From Staphylotrichum longicolle (lineage: Eukaryota > Ascomycota > Sordariomycetes > Sordariales > Chaetomiaceae), in contig JAHCVI010000001.1 of assembly GCA_019096155.1 (NCBI GenBank), forward strand, positions 10,416,001-10,480,000: a stretch of 64,000 nucleotides of DNA, given 5' to 3'. Positions 10,371 through 21,702 of the stretch are shown in pieces; position 1 is the stretch's first letter, and every line of letters begins with the position of its first letter. A program made the position numbers and the translations under genes. The notes beneath the pieces were generated by a model. It did not search any database and was not told the DNA's origin. It saw nothing but the letters and a program-made list of their open reading frames with translations.

Positions 10371-11669
10371 TTAGTAGTTCCAGCGCCTGCCTCGAATTGC
10401 CCTCGGCTTGGGCGGGTTCGTCTTGGCCGCAGCGCTCGCTCCGCGAGTGACGGTCAAGGTGGTCATGCCCTGGGGGACGGTGGACGTGATGGTGACCACC
10501 ACCTCGTTCCCGCCCGCCGCGTTGTCTCCGCCTGCGCCGGGCTTCGGGGTCGCCGCAGGTCCAGCACCGGCCGCGCCAGGGTTGTTTTGTGCCGAGAGGA
10601 CCGAGGCGGGGAGCGGGAACTGCGAGGGTTGCTGTCCGATGAGGACGCTGAAGGGGATGCCCTTGGGGTCGGCAGTGGCGCTGGGGACGTCGAAGCCCGC
10701 CTGGGAAAACTTGACGAGGAAGGGTTCGGCCATCTGCGACGCGATGCCCCTGGTCGTGGCGGCTTGGTTGGCATCGAACTGGGCGGCGGCCTTGTTTTGG
10801 GCGCTTGCGCAGGTCGGGCCCTTGACCTCGCCGAGGCTCTCGTCGCAAGGGTCCACAATCTTGAAGTCCACGACGCCCGTGTACATTTCCGGGCCCGTAA
10901 CAAAGGTCTCACCCGAGGTGGCGTCGTAGCTGGCCGGAGGCACGGCGACGCCCTGGACGTTCATGTTGGGCCAGTCCCACACCCAAATGACGGTCAGGAC
11001 CTTGCCCACGGCCACGTCTTCGGGGATCTTGATATCGGACTGGCAGAGAAGGGCGTCGGCCTTGCTGACAAATTGCTTGCGGTAGTCACCGATGCCCTCC
11101 AGGTCGCCGTCGGCGGGCTTGGTCTCATGGCATTGGCCGTCGTCGTAGTGTCTCGTCGCCAAAAGCTTGCCCTTGCCGTCTCCACCCTTGCCGTCTGCGG
11201 TCCACTTCAAGTGGACGTCCATGAGGTTCATGTTGGAGAGGTCGTTCTCGGTGGTTCCGTAGAGATAGATGGTGCCGCGGTTGACGGGCTTGAGGGGGTT
11301 CGTCTTGTCGGCGCGGCTGACGTGGCCGTTCTCGCGGTACTTGATGGCTACATGGTCACCGGGGGCAACCGAGAGCATCGGGAAGTTGGCGGGGTAGCTC
11401 GAGTCGGTCAACTTGCGTTGGCTTTCCTTCACGAGCTTGTCGTCGGGCAGGATCTTGGCGCCACCGGGCCTGCCGTTTGGCGGAATAAGAAAGTCGGAGG
11501 TGCCGGTTTCGCTGTGGGCCCTGTCGAAGCCGGGCTTGCCAACCATGGCGCCGTTTGGTGCCAGGCGGATGGTTTGCTCGGGCCAAGAGTGAGCTGTCGC
11601 TGTCCCAGAGAGGGCAGCGAGGAACCAGACGGCCAGCAGGCCACCGGCCCAGTCTGAGGTTGTCTTCAT
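10371..11669 (-). CDS. Secreted DUF7492-like protein with N-terminal histidine
   Basis: Single-exon frame of 432 residues starting at ATG 11,669. Residues 1-26 form a signal peptide (hydrophobic LLAVWFLAALSG, then TATA) with predicted cleavage directly before HSW, leaving His as mature residue 1. The body has features of a family common in filamentous fungi that I know as DUF7492: SWPEQTIRLAPNGAMVGKPG, PPNGRPG, the GDHVAIKYRENGHVS segment, GTIYLYGTT, VHLKWTADGKGGDGKGKLL, ATRHYDDGQC and TVIWVWDWP. The last 80 residues are Gly/Ala/Pro-rich and probably flexible. The mature N-terminal His is what histidine-brace copper proteins such as LPMOs have, and additional conserved His occur at GHVS and MDVHLKW; whether this protein binds copper is inference. 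Expected location: secreted or cell wall. Family assignment is from memory. Confidence 0.72.
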   Translation of the reverse strand: MKTTSDWAGGLLAVWFLAALSGTATAHSWPEQTIRLAPNGAMVGKPGFDRAHSETGTSDFLIPPNGRPGGAKILPDDKLVKESQRKLTDSSYPANFPMLSVAPGDHVAIKYRENGHVSRADKTNPLKPVNRGTIYLYGTTENDLSNMNLMDVHLKWTADGKGGDGKGKLLATRHYDDGQCHETKPADGDLEGIGDYRKQFVSKADALLCQSDIKIPEDVAVGKVLTVIWVWDWPNMNVQGVAVPPASYDATSGETFVTGPEMYTGVVDFKIVDPCDESLGEVKGPTCASAQNKAAAQFDANQAATTRGIASQMAEPFLVKFSQAGFDVPSATADPKGIPFSVLIGQQPSQFPLPASVLSAQNNPGAAGAGPAATPKPGAGGDNAAGGNEVVVTITSTVPQGMTTLTVTRGASAAAKTNPPKPRAIRGRRWNY

Positions 11670-14234
11670 GATGGTTTGGTGAAGCAGTGTTGAGTTGGTG
11701 GGCGGCGAGAGGCTTTGGAGTCGACGTCGTTGTGTGTGACAGTACTGGCAATGCCGTATAAATAGGGAGCGCAGAAATGTGGTGAATTGGTATTGAACAG
11801 CGGTGATATTGAGTGTGCCAGCACGAACAAGTATCAGTCAGGCCAGCTGTGTGCTGAATAGGAAGTCTAAGTGGCGATTGTTGGCCGATATGCTATTGTG
11901 AACGTGACTTGAATGGCGGTTGAGCAGAAAAACAGCCGCAATAAAGGCTTTGTTGAACGGCGCGTCACCTGCCGGTCAAAGGAAGTCACCAACAGGCTGA
12001 TCCTAGAGGTTGATTTCTTGCTTTCTTCGACTGTTCCTTGCGTAGTGCTGCGCTCTCAGCGGTATAGTGTTGGGTTTGTCCGGAAAATAGAGTGTCGTCT
12101 GGGAGCTCGGCCGGACATGCGAGACTGGGTTGGTGAGGAGAGTAGGTTGGTGATGAGAAATAAAGCCAAGCAAACAACATCGAGTCGCAAGATGGCGGCA
12201 GCAGCAGCGGCAGTAAATAGTCGCTCAAGGGAAGTTGTACAAAGGCCGGGAGGAAGAGTAGTCGGTCGCGTGGGCGTGGCATAGGGACCTGAAACCGCCG
12301 TGGGCTGTTGAGGCCAGCCTTTGAGTCTTCCCAAAGCCCGATTCTAGAACAAGCGAGAGACGAGAAACCGGTCCATCTCATAAAATGTCATAAAACCCGC
12401 GAGGATCTGGGAAATACAGGATCGGTCTCGCGCCGGGCGTGGCCGGGGTCTGGGAGGATCTGGAGATGGCCTGGAGAGGGTCTGGAGAGGTATGACCCTG
12501 GCTCGGGCCCTACGCCGACGGCGACTGGGCAACTGCGCGACTGGCCGCGCCTCCATGCTGGGCAAGACCGTAGTTCAGCGTTGCAACGGGAAGCAGCAGG
12601 CGCTTTCCAATGCTCTTCGCCATGGGGGCAGCCGGCGAACCACCAGAGCGGATACGCTGCTGGGTTGCTGGGCTGCTGCCCCCCCGGATGCTTCATCGAC
12701 GACGCAGCGCGGGTGAAGTGTGTGGACGGGAAAGCCCATTTCACTTTTTGGTATCCAGCAGGTAACCCCACCGCGCTGGCTCGGCGTGCAGTGACTTCCC
12801 CCAGATCTGCGCCCGCGAGCCGGGGTCGGCAGTGGGCCGTCAGTGCCTGCGCAGCGGCTGCATGGGGCCCTGCCAAGCTTCACAACGGGCGCCCCTCATC
12901 CACTCATGCCGTTTCCTCGCCGCGAAACCCAGATTGGCGAGCTTGCCTGGCGGTCCAGAGCGGGCCCTGGCGGTTGCATTGCCAGGGCCCAAGCTGCGGG
13001 TGATTCGCTACAAATGCACCCACATGCGACCACAGGAGAAACAGGCTGGCCCGTCTCGTGGCCCTTCCAGCGCCCGTCAACCACAGCCGCGCATGCTGCC
13101 ATCGGACGACCAGCGGAACCTGGAAGCAGTCCCACAGTCGCGGAGCGCGCTTGGAAGCTTGCCGCCCGCCACCCTGGCTCGTCCAAGCGAAATTTGGTTC
13201 TTGAAACGGGTCGCCGGCCCTGGGAAAACGAGTGCAAACTCGAGGGATTGTTCGCCCAGTTCAGACCCTGAGTTCAGACCAGTTCACACCAGTTCAGACC
13301 TCGACTTGGCCCTGCGAACAAGATGCCGCGCCGGATCCACCTCGCCGTCTGTGCGCAGAACAGAGAGATGAAAGGTGACTTTTGAGATGAAGCCGATTTT
13401 AGCCCACTGCGGCGGTTGATTGGCAAAACCGGGATCGCCATGCCTGTCTCATCCGAACCTTCATCCCGCCCGTCTGTTCCTGTCTGTCGTCAGCGCCACG
13501 CGTCCGACCTGCATACGCAAGCCCTCCCGCGGTTTTACAGATGCGTGTATGTACCTGCACCTCATATTCCTGACAAGAACCTTACTGGCGTGTATTTCTA
13601 CGCAAGTCTTCCTGGATCGCATCTCCCTGTTCTTCAGTTGTGTTTGGGCCCCCACCCTTGGGTTCCAACCCCTATGAAGACCGAGTCACCCTTGTTGATG
13701 GAACACTCTTCCTTGTCCCTGCGAAGATCAGGCCAGGGCTGGGTGACTGGGTCAGCAGCCCTGCCGGCCACAAAGCTGGAAGGGCGAAGAGGATCACAGG
13801 ACAAGGCAAGGAGGCCACGTTTTTTCTTGCATTTGTCCTCGGAACAGCCAAAATGTTTCATCCTTGGCGGACGCCCGGTCTCCCATGGTCTGGGATGGTC
13901 TCCGCCTGCTCGGATCTCAACACCACCGCACCACACCGGCTCATTCCCAAACACAACAAGGCATGATTCAACGTCATTAGTGATTGTTGCTGGTACCTGT
14001 TCCGGGTCCTGGTGCGCTCTGTGTGAGACATGCCCCTCTCCAAGAAGAACCCAGGACAATGACAATCCAGAAAGACATCAGCGCAAACCTCCCTTCCGTA
14101 CGAAACGCCGCAAGCATGTATTCATTACCAGTACCAAACAGGCATCATAGATACCACCCGATGCTCTCTGCACCCAAACCGCACAAGTCACAGAGAGAGG
14201 AGGGGCCAAAGGGATCATCCCGAACCCTGCCTCC
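11670..14234. other. Intergenic, no gene supported
   Basis: 2.6 kb between the start of the DUF7492-like gene and the stop of the TEA factor, both minus. It contains the promoter of the former. Frames of up to 231 codons occur but overlap on several frames and both strands, lack a family match and look like chance frames in GC-rich DNA. Confidence 0.5.
13259..13300 (+). repeat. Short tandem repeat, 10-bp unit
   Basis: Four copies of AGTTCAGACC or a one-base variant (AGTTCACACC), with a two-base spacer after the first. Intergenic, no known role. Confidence 0.85.
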
Positions 14235-17200
14235 TCAACCCCTCAGCCTCCGATCGCGATACCCCCCGTCATCCCCAAAACTGTCCGAGCGACCCCGCTT
14301 GAGACTCTTGATCATGCCCTGCGAGCCCGTCCCGTCCCCGCCGCCGACGCCAAACCCGTGTTGCGTCAGCTGCATCTCCACCACCACCTCGGGCGGCGCC
14401 GGGGAGGACGAGTGGTCTGTCGCCGTCTCTGTCCCCGTCCCCGCCCCCGGTAGCGTCGGCACCTCTTCCCAGTCCTGCGAGAGGTCCGACCCGCTCGCCG
14501 TCGACGACTCGTGAATGTGCACCCAGTCTTGGCTCGCCTCCCGCTTGCTGGCAGAGCTTCTGTGGTGGTGACTGTGAGGGTGGTGGTGGTCATGGCTGCC
14601 CGCACGTGTCGTCGCCGCCGTTGTTGTTTCCGCTGGCGTGTCTGCCGAGGTCAGTGGGGTCCAAGGGTCGTGGCCGTCGATGCTGGCGGCGTTGGTCGTG
14701 GTTACCCAGGGCTGGTGCCGTTCTTGTTGTCGTTGGCTTTGACCTTGGGTGTGGTGTTGCTCGCTGCCTCTGCGTGACGATATGCCGTGCGACTGTGAGC
14801 CTGTCCAGTTCACAACCCCCTGGCCTGTGTTGGTGCCCGAATATCCCGAGGACCATGAGGCTGTCGGGTCGATGCTGCCGACGATGCTGTGGCTGTTCCA
14901 GCCGTGAATACCGTCGTGTGAGTCGCCATATGCGGCTCCTGCGTGAGCGAGGAAGGGGTCCGTTATGGCGGAGAGGCTCCCACCGAGAGTGTGCGTGTTG
15001 TTATCGATGCCCGCTGTTGTCACTGCCACATGGGTGGCCATGTAGCCTGGGAGCATGTCCGAACTTGTCGATGCTGTATCAAAGCTTTGTGCAAAGGAAC
15101 TGGCGAGCGAGGCGCTCGGAGGCGGGGTGCTCAGGCCGCTGTGGCTGCTGAAGCTCTCCAGCAGCCCATAACCCGCTTGACCTGCCGCCGCGTGTGATGG
15201 GATCGTCTGTGGCATGAAATGTGCGCCGTATGCAGCCTGCGTTGCTGAGCTCGACAGCGAGCCAAGTCCACCAGCGGTGTCCCATGCTGACGAAAAGTTC
15301 TCGTTCATGCTAGCGTTCAGGTGCTGCTGGTAGGTTGGGCTAGGCGACATGACGGGGCCGCGAGAAGCGGGCCGCGAGCCGCAGGTAAAGCTGCTCGAGC
15401 CTTCTCGATAGTCGTCAGCCGAAGCCCTCCGGCCGCTGACTATGGCGTTCCGCTGATGATAGTCGCTGGCTGGATCAAGGACTGTCAGGAAGCGCCAGTT
15501 TGTCCTGCCTCCTTGCGCCGTCACCAGTTTCCCCTTCTCGTCCAGGCTGTGGATCGTCTCAAATGTCCACAAGATCACGGCTCGGCACGTCCAGCGTTGT
15601 TGATTTGCCGAGTCGGCGCTGCTCTCCTCGTGTGGTGACGTGGGTGGGCAAGAGAAGATCTCCTGCATCATGGCGATCTTTGGAACCAAGTCCATCTGGG
15701 TCGGTTGCTTGTTGCGTCGGCGGGGTCTCGGTCCCTCCTCGTCATCAGCAACGCCGCGCTCTCTGTCGTGCCTTTTGCTTTCGCTGAATGGATGGGCCGG
15801 GTACTCGGCGCAGTTGGTCAGGGTTTGGGCCCAGGCGTCTGCTGGGAACGGCACCGGGAACGGAACCATGACCCCATCTCGGCGGCTGCGCTGCGAGAGG
15901 CAGTCGCAGTGCGAACGGCCCTCGTTGCGGGAACCATCACAGCCTGGCCGGTGCTGGTACTTGATGGTAAACTCCTTGTGCTGCTCGTGAATCACCGTCG
16001 AGGCCGAGTCGTCGTGCGAATAGCTGAGCTCGTCGGGCCTTGCGAGACTCGTCTCCACCTTCCACCGGTGGTTGAGCAGCCGAGGCTGTTCGATGTTGAC
16101 TTCGACCCATGAGCTGAGACTCGACCCGGCGGGAAAGTTGGGTTTCTCCTTCAGCTCAAGCGTGGCGTGCAGGTGCAACATGTCACATCGTGCATCCGTC
16201 GTCGTGGATGTGACCGACTTCAGTCTCTGGTGCAGATCCGGGAACGCCGACTCCCACTTCTTGCTCAAGCCCCGGACGCTGCTCGATTCGACCTGGTGCA
16301 TCTCCTTGGTAAACTCGTGGAGGAGCGCACCCTTGAAGAACTGCTGCTCCTCCTTGGCCCACGTCTCGCGCTCGAGGTTGCGCCCAAGGTGCGGGTACTC
16401 GCCTTCGCTGAGCTTGCCGCTCGTCGAGGGCAGATACCCTGTCCCATCCTCGCCGACAACCACATCCTTGTGCGAGACAAAGATCCAGCAGCGCTTCGGC
16501 CTGAATTGCACCTGCTCATTCAGGGCGAGAATCTGCGCAAAGTACTCGTAGTTGGGTCGCTCGTCAGGGAGGCGACCCTCGGACAGAGCAATCAGCACGG
16601 AATTGTTTTTGAGCGACACCGTCTCAATGGCGTCCTTCTCCTTGTCCTCCTGCCGTTGACCAAAGAAAAAGTGGACTGCAGGGAGGAAGGGAGGGAGGGT
16701 TGTTAGCCGTTGGTCACATCCGAAACCTGCAAAGCGCAAACGCCACCCAAACGGGTCGCCCGGGGTCGCCGAGGGGCCAACTTACAGCATCGATGGTTGG
16801 AAAAGAAGTTCTTGAGCACCTGGATGTGGCTGGACACCTTTTTCCTCTCCCTCATCAGCTCCAGCTGCGGATCTGGTTCCGTTCCCGGGGGCAGGCTCTG
16901 GCAGTAGGCAATCCACAGGTATTCGCCAATCAGCATGTTCCGGCCGTACTGTGTTTGCTTCATAGTGTATTTTTTGCGCCTCATCTGAGGGATGAGCAGT
17001 AGCGCTAAGCAGCGGGTCAGCCATTGACAGCCCTGGATTCGCTTCGAATGTTTGCCAGATAGTTACCGTCTAGGAAGGGCCCCTCCAGCACGTCTGGCCA
17101 TTTTTGGTCTGGCTTGTCTGCCTGCTTCTTCCGGTAGTTCTGGAACGCCTGGGTCAGCAAGGGCATGAGCGGGTTGATCCCCTGCTGCCTTCGCCTGCCA

Positions 17201-17484
17201 TGGCGGTGCTGCTCGTGCCGCTGTTGGGTTCTGGGATATGCCGGCGTGCCGTACTCTGTCCCAAGGGATTGTGTTCGCAAGACTGGTGGTATCAACGGCG
17301 GTATCGACGAGAGAGCTTCGAGGTGCTGAGGAAGCCAGGCCATGTGAGGGTGCTGGATGTTGCCTGTCGACTCCTGGAGAGGTTGTCTCGAGGTCTGCAC
17401 TCCGCGGCGGCCCTCAAACCCGTGATCCGATGATGGTGCATAGCACTGCGCCGGGTGGAACGGGATCCTAACTGGTAGTCCCAT
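14235..17484 (-). CDS. TEA/ATTS-domain transcription factor (AbaA/Tec1 type)
   Basis: Three exons, 17,484-17,067, 17,004-16,786 and 16,675-14,235, give 1,025 residues. Introns are 17,005-17,066 (GTAACT..TAG) and 16,676-16,785 (GTAAGT..CAG); joining restores one frame and a complete TEA domain at about residues 125-212: KWPDVLEGPFLDALLLIP, RRKKYTMKQTQYGRNMLIGEY and RKKVSSHIQVLKNFF, the last being the DNA-recognition helix signature. TEA factors bind CATTCY-like sites; fungal members control conidiation (AbaA) and filamentation (Tec1). Here the domain is followed by a conserved-looking region to about residue 420 and then a long Ser/Gly/Thr/His-rich tail with a His-rich run near residue 915-930. 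The loop YCQSLPPGTEPDPQLELMRERKK between helices 2 and 3 is longer than in AbaA, so this may be a paralogue. A TTG codon 33 bp upstream is in frame, but 17,484 is the first ATG. Confidence 0.88.
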
Positions 17485-18191
17485 TGCTGAGGCACAATGG
17501 ACTTCGCAACACCACAATGTTTCTGGGTGGCAAACACTTGCTCAGGAACGCCCGGTGTAGCAAAGGACAGAGAAGGAATTTCCGAGAGGAATGGCCTTCC
17601 GCCAGGATGCGAGCCAGAGGATAGATATAAGATATGCTGGGGTACAGGAGCCCCCCGGTATCGAAGGGAGCACAGCATAGGTTATAATGGGAAGCCCTCG
17701 ACACCGCACGAAGCCAGGGTCAGCCTGTACTCATCCCGGAGTAGGGATGCTGATGCGATACAGCACCACCGAGGGCGACAGCCTGGCGGGTGCCAAACAG
17801 GGTTGTTGGCCCAGCCCTTCTGACACCCAACATGGCACCAACTGGAACGCAAGGGCATCCAAACTGTGGAGGCGGCCCCCATGGAAACATGCGAACCTCC
17901 ACGGTTGGCGCGGAGCGTCTCGGGACCGCGGGGCTGCTCTCGGGGGTGAACGCCATCTCAGGCACGCGGACAAGATTAGCCTTCCGCAGGAACTGATCAG
18001 ACGCAACGGGCAAGGTGTGTGAGGCTGTTCAATCTTCAAGGGACAAGGGTGGGGTGTTCTTCAAAGGGACCGTAGGGGAGGGCGGGCAACACGTCCTTGG
18101 CAAGGGCGGTGTGGCCGCCGAGACAACTCTTTGAGTGGGTGTCTCTAATCCGAGACCCGTAGAGAGATCAATTCTTCATGCTGTCATGCTG
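17485..18191. other. Intergenic
   Basis: Promoter side of the TEA factor and 3' side of MRD1, both minus. No gene, repeat or clear regulatory motif that stands out from chance. Confidence 0.5.
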
Positions 18192-20926
18192 TCATGGCTC
18201 ATCTTCATCGTTATCGCCAATATTGACCCGTTTCCTCCCTTCTCCCGTGAGCTGTTGCAACGTGACCTTGTTCACCTGCCCCCGGATCTTCTTCTCCATG
18301 GCCTTGATCTGCTCCTCAGGATCGACCTCGTCGGCCTCGGCAAAGTCGAGTACCAGCCGTCGCCCGAGAAGATGAGTGTCTTTCAACGCAGTGAGGGCGT
18401 TGAGCGCCTCCTTTGCCGTGGAGAACTCGGCAAACGCGAAGCCGCGTGACGAATGGTTGAACTTCTTGGGGAGGCGAAGTGCAACCAGTTTGCCATAGGC
18501 GCTAAACAGATCCCGGACATCCTTTTTAGAAACTTCAAACGGAAGGTTCTTGATGACAATCTTTGTCCGCTGCGCCGCCGCCTTCTTGGCGAGATCCTCG
18601 CGCTTGCGCTCCTCTGCAGCGTCGTGACCCCTGTGCGACGCTTTGACCAAGAGCTTGTAACCATCCAGCACGTGGCCATCCATGACTTTGAGAGCCGCCT
18701 GAGCTTGCTCCTTGGTCTTGAAGGCACAGAAGCCAAATCCCATGCTGAGCACCTGACCCGGCTTCTTGGGGTCGGCCTTGGTCTTGACCTTCGCACTCAC
18801 AAAACCATCCAGAGGCCTGAAAGCCTCGGCCAGTCCCTCGGTGGTGGTCGAGAAATTGAGGTTGCGGACGAAGAGAGACGCCGTCTCAGGCTGATCCTCG
18901 GCGTCATCGCGTTCCAACAACTCGGCAACGGACGGCTTTTGAACGCCGGCAGGGCGATCTTGCGGTGGAGCCGCGTTGTCCACGAAGAGCCCTTTCGGGC
19001 CTTTCTCAAGGAACAAGACAGCTTCCTTGAACCGCGAGTACGCCTTCTTGGCGAAGGCGGCCCGGCAAGCTGCCGGTTGTGCAAACTGAACGATGGCGAT
19101 TGTGCCGCTTGGTGGCATTAGCACCCTCAGTACTGAGCCATGCTCTTCAAAGAGAGCTCTCAGTTCCTCAATAGAAGCGTTGCGAATGTTCTTGACGAGT
19201 ATTGAAGTATCCCCTCGTTGCTGAGACTTGAACGCCTCGATGTTGACCCCATGAGCGGCAAAGTAGGACTTGGCTTCCTGGATCACCGTGGTCTCAGCAA
19301 CTGCCTGTTTCACAGCCGCGGACGCGTCGGTGGGATCCAGCAGCTCATGTTTAGAGACACCGAGACGTTCTGCTACTGCCGTGTTGACGGCGTCTTGACT
19401 CATGAACAGTGAATTCCAGTTGAAGGTGCTGGACGCGGCCTCGGCCTTTTTCTTCAGGAGTTGCTGCTTTTTGAGTGGCAACTTGGAAATTGCAAATTCG
19501 TCGAGCTTGTTCTCCCTTTTGGCGGAGGCAGGGAGGACGTGTATGATTCGGCCCTGGAAGACTGAACCATCTGTCTGGAATGCGGCAACCGCTGCCGCAG
19601 GCTGTTCATATCGAATCATGGCAAAACCCTTGCTTTGCCCCCGGCTATCCAGCGGAACATTCACCTGCCACGCGGTTAGCGGAGTTTCAGAGCCGTCAAT
19701 ACAGAAACCACACAGCAACAATCGGCCCTTTTCGTTCAGAATCTCGAAGCATCTACTAAAATACCGAGCCCAAGGTCTCGTCATATGCCAGGCATAGGAT
19801 GTCCCTATCAGGGGTTCATCATGAAATAGGCAGGCGTTGGACAAAAAACATAATCGACTGATGCTTACCTCTTCAAGATTGCCAAACTTGCCAAAATAGT
19901 CTCTGACGTCGTCCTCTGTCACGGCATAACTGAGATTCCGCAAGAACAGCCTCGAGGTTTTCTCAACCAACTTGACCGCGTCTTCCGAACTCTTGGCCTT
20001 GACAGGACCATCTTTGCCTTGCCCGTCGGCATTGGCGGCAGCATCGTCGTGTGGCAACGCTTGCGGCTCAGCTGTAGGTGTGGCCGCGGGCAGGGATGGG
20101 GGTGGTCGTGCAGAAAAGCCGAGGTCATCAGGATCCACAAGGTCAAGCAAACGACTTGTTCTCGACCGGAGCCAGTCATCGTCGGTTGCATCTGCCAACA
20201 CCTGCGGCACTTCCCTTGTGGGTTCATCCACTGTGGTCGGCGCAGAGACATTCCCATCCGTCACAGGAGCGGGTGTGGCGTCGACATGAGCGGGAGTCCC
20301 TTGAGCCGGCCGTTTCGGGTGGCGCGTTGGGACATCCTCGTACTCGTCGTCACTCTCGCCCGCCTCCAGGAGAGCAGGGGGCACCTCAATCGGTGAATCG
20401 AGCTGCAAGCCTCCACCGAGTGCTTCCTTGTCTCTGGGCTTCTTGGACGCATGTCCCATGACTTCGAGATACTCTTGCAGCTTGGGGTCGGCCTCATCGA
20501 GGACCTCCCGCTTTCTTTTCTTGGAGCTCTCATCTTCGTGCTGCTCTACGCTGGGAGCGCCAGGCCTGTGGGCAATGGCCCTAGCACCCTCGTGACGTGG
20601 GGCATCCTTTGCGACTGGTTTTGGGGTTGGGTCTGCAATCTTGCATCTATGATCAGCAGCATTCCCGGCAAGCTAAATAGGGAAGGGAGCCTTACCGGCT
20701 TGGCGAGGTCGACGGCAATCCTGGACATGCGGATAAAGGACTTGTTCAGGTACTTGACGGCCCTCGCGGCATCATCATGCGACTTGTAACCAACAAAGCC
20801 GATGCGGCGGTGGGGGATGAGCTTGACATCGGTGACCTCGCGGCCCTGGGCCGAGAAGTGCTTGCGAAACTCAGCCTCAGAGATGGTTGGGGGAAGGTTC
20901 TTGACGAAGACCCTTGAGGACTCCAT
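18192..20926 (-). CDS. MRD1: Mrd1, five-RRM pre-rRNA processing protein
   Basis: Mrd1 binds 35S pre-rRNA and U3 snoRNA and is needed for 18S rRNA release in the nucleolus. Exons: 20,926-20,696, 20,639-19,869 and 19,664-18,192; 824 residues, close to other fungal Mrd1 proteins. Five RRMs are visible by their RNP2/RNP1 pairs at about residues 4-80 (SRVFVKNLPP / RIGFVGYKS), 308-385 (SRLFLRNLSYA / KGFAMIRYE), 487-555 (TSILVKNIRN), 596-675 (ASLFVRNLNFS / GFGFCAFKT) and 701-778 (TKIVIKNLPFE / RGFAFAEFS). Intron 1 is 20,640-20,695 (GTAAGG..AAG). Intron 2, 19,665-19,868 (GTAAGC..CAG), is 204 bp and free of stops in frame, so the unspliced frame stays open; removing it restores FGNLEE-VNVPLDSRGQSKGFAM in RRM2. 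A short acidic C-terminus ends in DNDEDEP. Confidence 0.95.
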
Positions 20927-21702
20927 GGCGTTTGTCTTGTTGCTTCCTATCTGCCGCCGGCAGGGTATGAAGCCAAGACTACCGCGCGGACATTCCGTTG
21001 TTGGTTGGTTTTTTTTTTTCTTCTTCTCTTTCCAAGCGATGAAGTGGAAGAGGATCAGGGCCTTATCCTCACAACTGTTGAGAAATTTCTAGCCCCCACA
21101 CGGCTGGTTATCTTATCGTTCCGGCGTCCACCCGCCTGGCTGCCGCCCCACAAGCCCCATCCCTCCATGCCGGGACCCACCCCATGCTCAGGTCCCCACG
21201 ACCCAGCGCTTCAGCAAAAGCACCTAACCGGGCTGGAAGGCTGCGGCGCCAATGGAGTGGCTTGGCTTGTGGTTCGCCGAGCTGCGCTGACCTCAACCTC
21301 TGAACCTCGAGCCATCCAAACACTGGAAACCGTCTTGCGCGTCCCGCAACATCCCCCAACACTTCACGCTAATCGCCGTCTTCCCGTCGCTCCCAAATAC
21401 AACAGTCGACACCAGGCGTCTCTGCACCTGCAACAACGGAACTGTAGCGCCGCTTTGCGCATCAGCTTTACTTAGACATTTGTTTGCTTTGTATGTTGGA
21501 CCCCCAAATCCGGCATCGGGGACGCAGGGAGGAGGAACTGCACCGCCCTCACACCTCTGGCGCTGTCGGACCCCATTTCCAAGCAAACACTGTCAAGCGC
21601 CCGTCTGTTGGTCGTGTCGGAGTGAAGTGGACTGTTGGAGGTTTTGTGTGCTAACCGCTGGGATTTTGTTGGCAGACACCAAACGACCGACGAAACACAA
21701 CC
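20927..21702. other. Divergent promoter, MRD1 and LC8 dynein light chain
   Basis: 776 bp between two divergent starts. A T-rich run lies near 21,008-21,030. No gene recognised. Confidence 0.5.

Noticed and set aside
10206..11657. 483-codon open frame on the plus strand opposite the DUF7492-like gene
   Set aside because: It is antisense to a well-supported gene, starts outside it, has low-complexity composition and no family match. Long antisense frames are expected opposite GC3-rich coding sequence.
12308..13003. 231-codon plus-strand frame in the 11.7-14.2 kb gap
   Set aside because: No domain, overlapping frames on both strands and no intron-exon logic.
17588..17593. CATTCC on the minus strand about 100 bp upstream of the TEA factor start, a possible autoregulatory site
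   Set aside because: One 6-bp match of a degenerate CATTCY motif is expected by chance in an interval of this length.
18453..19121. 222-codon plus-strand frame inside MRD1
   Set aside because: Shadow of the RRM-coding frame on the other strand; no domain.
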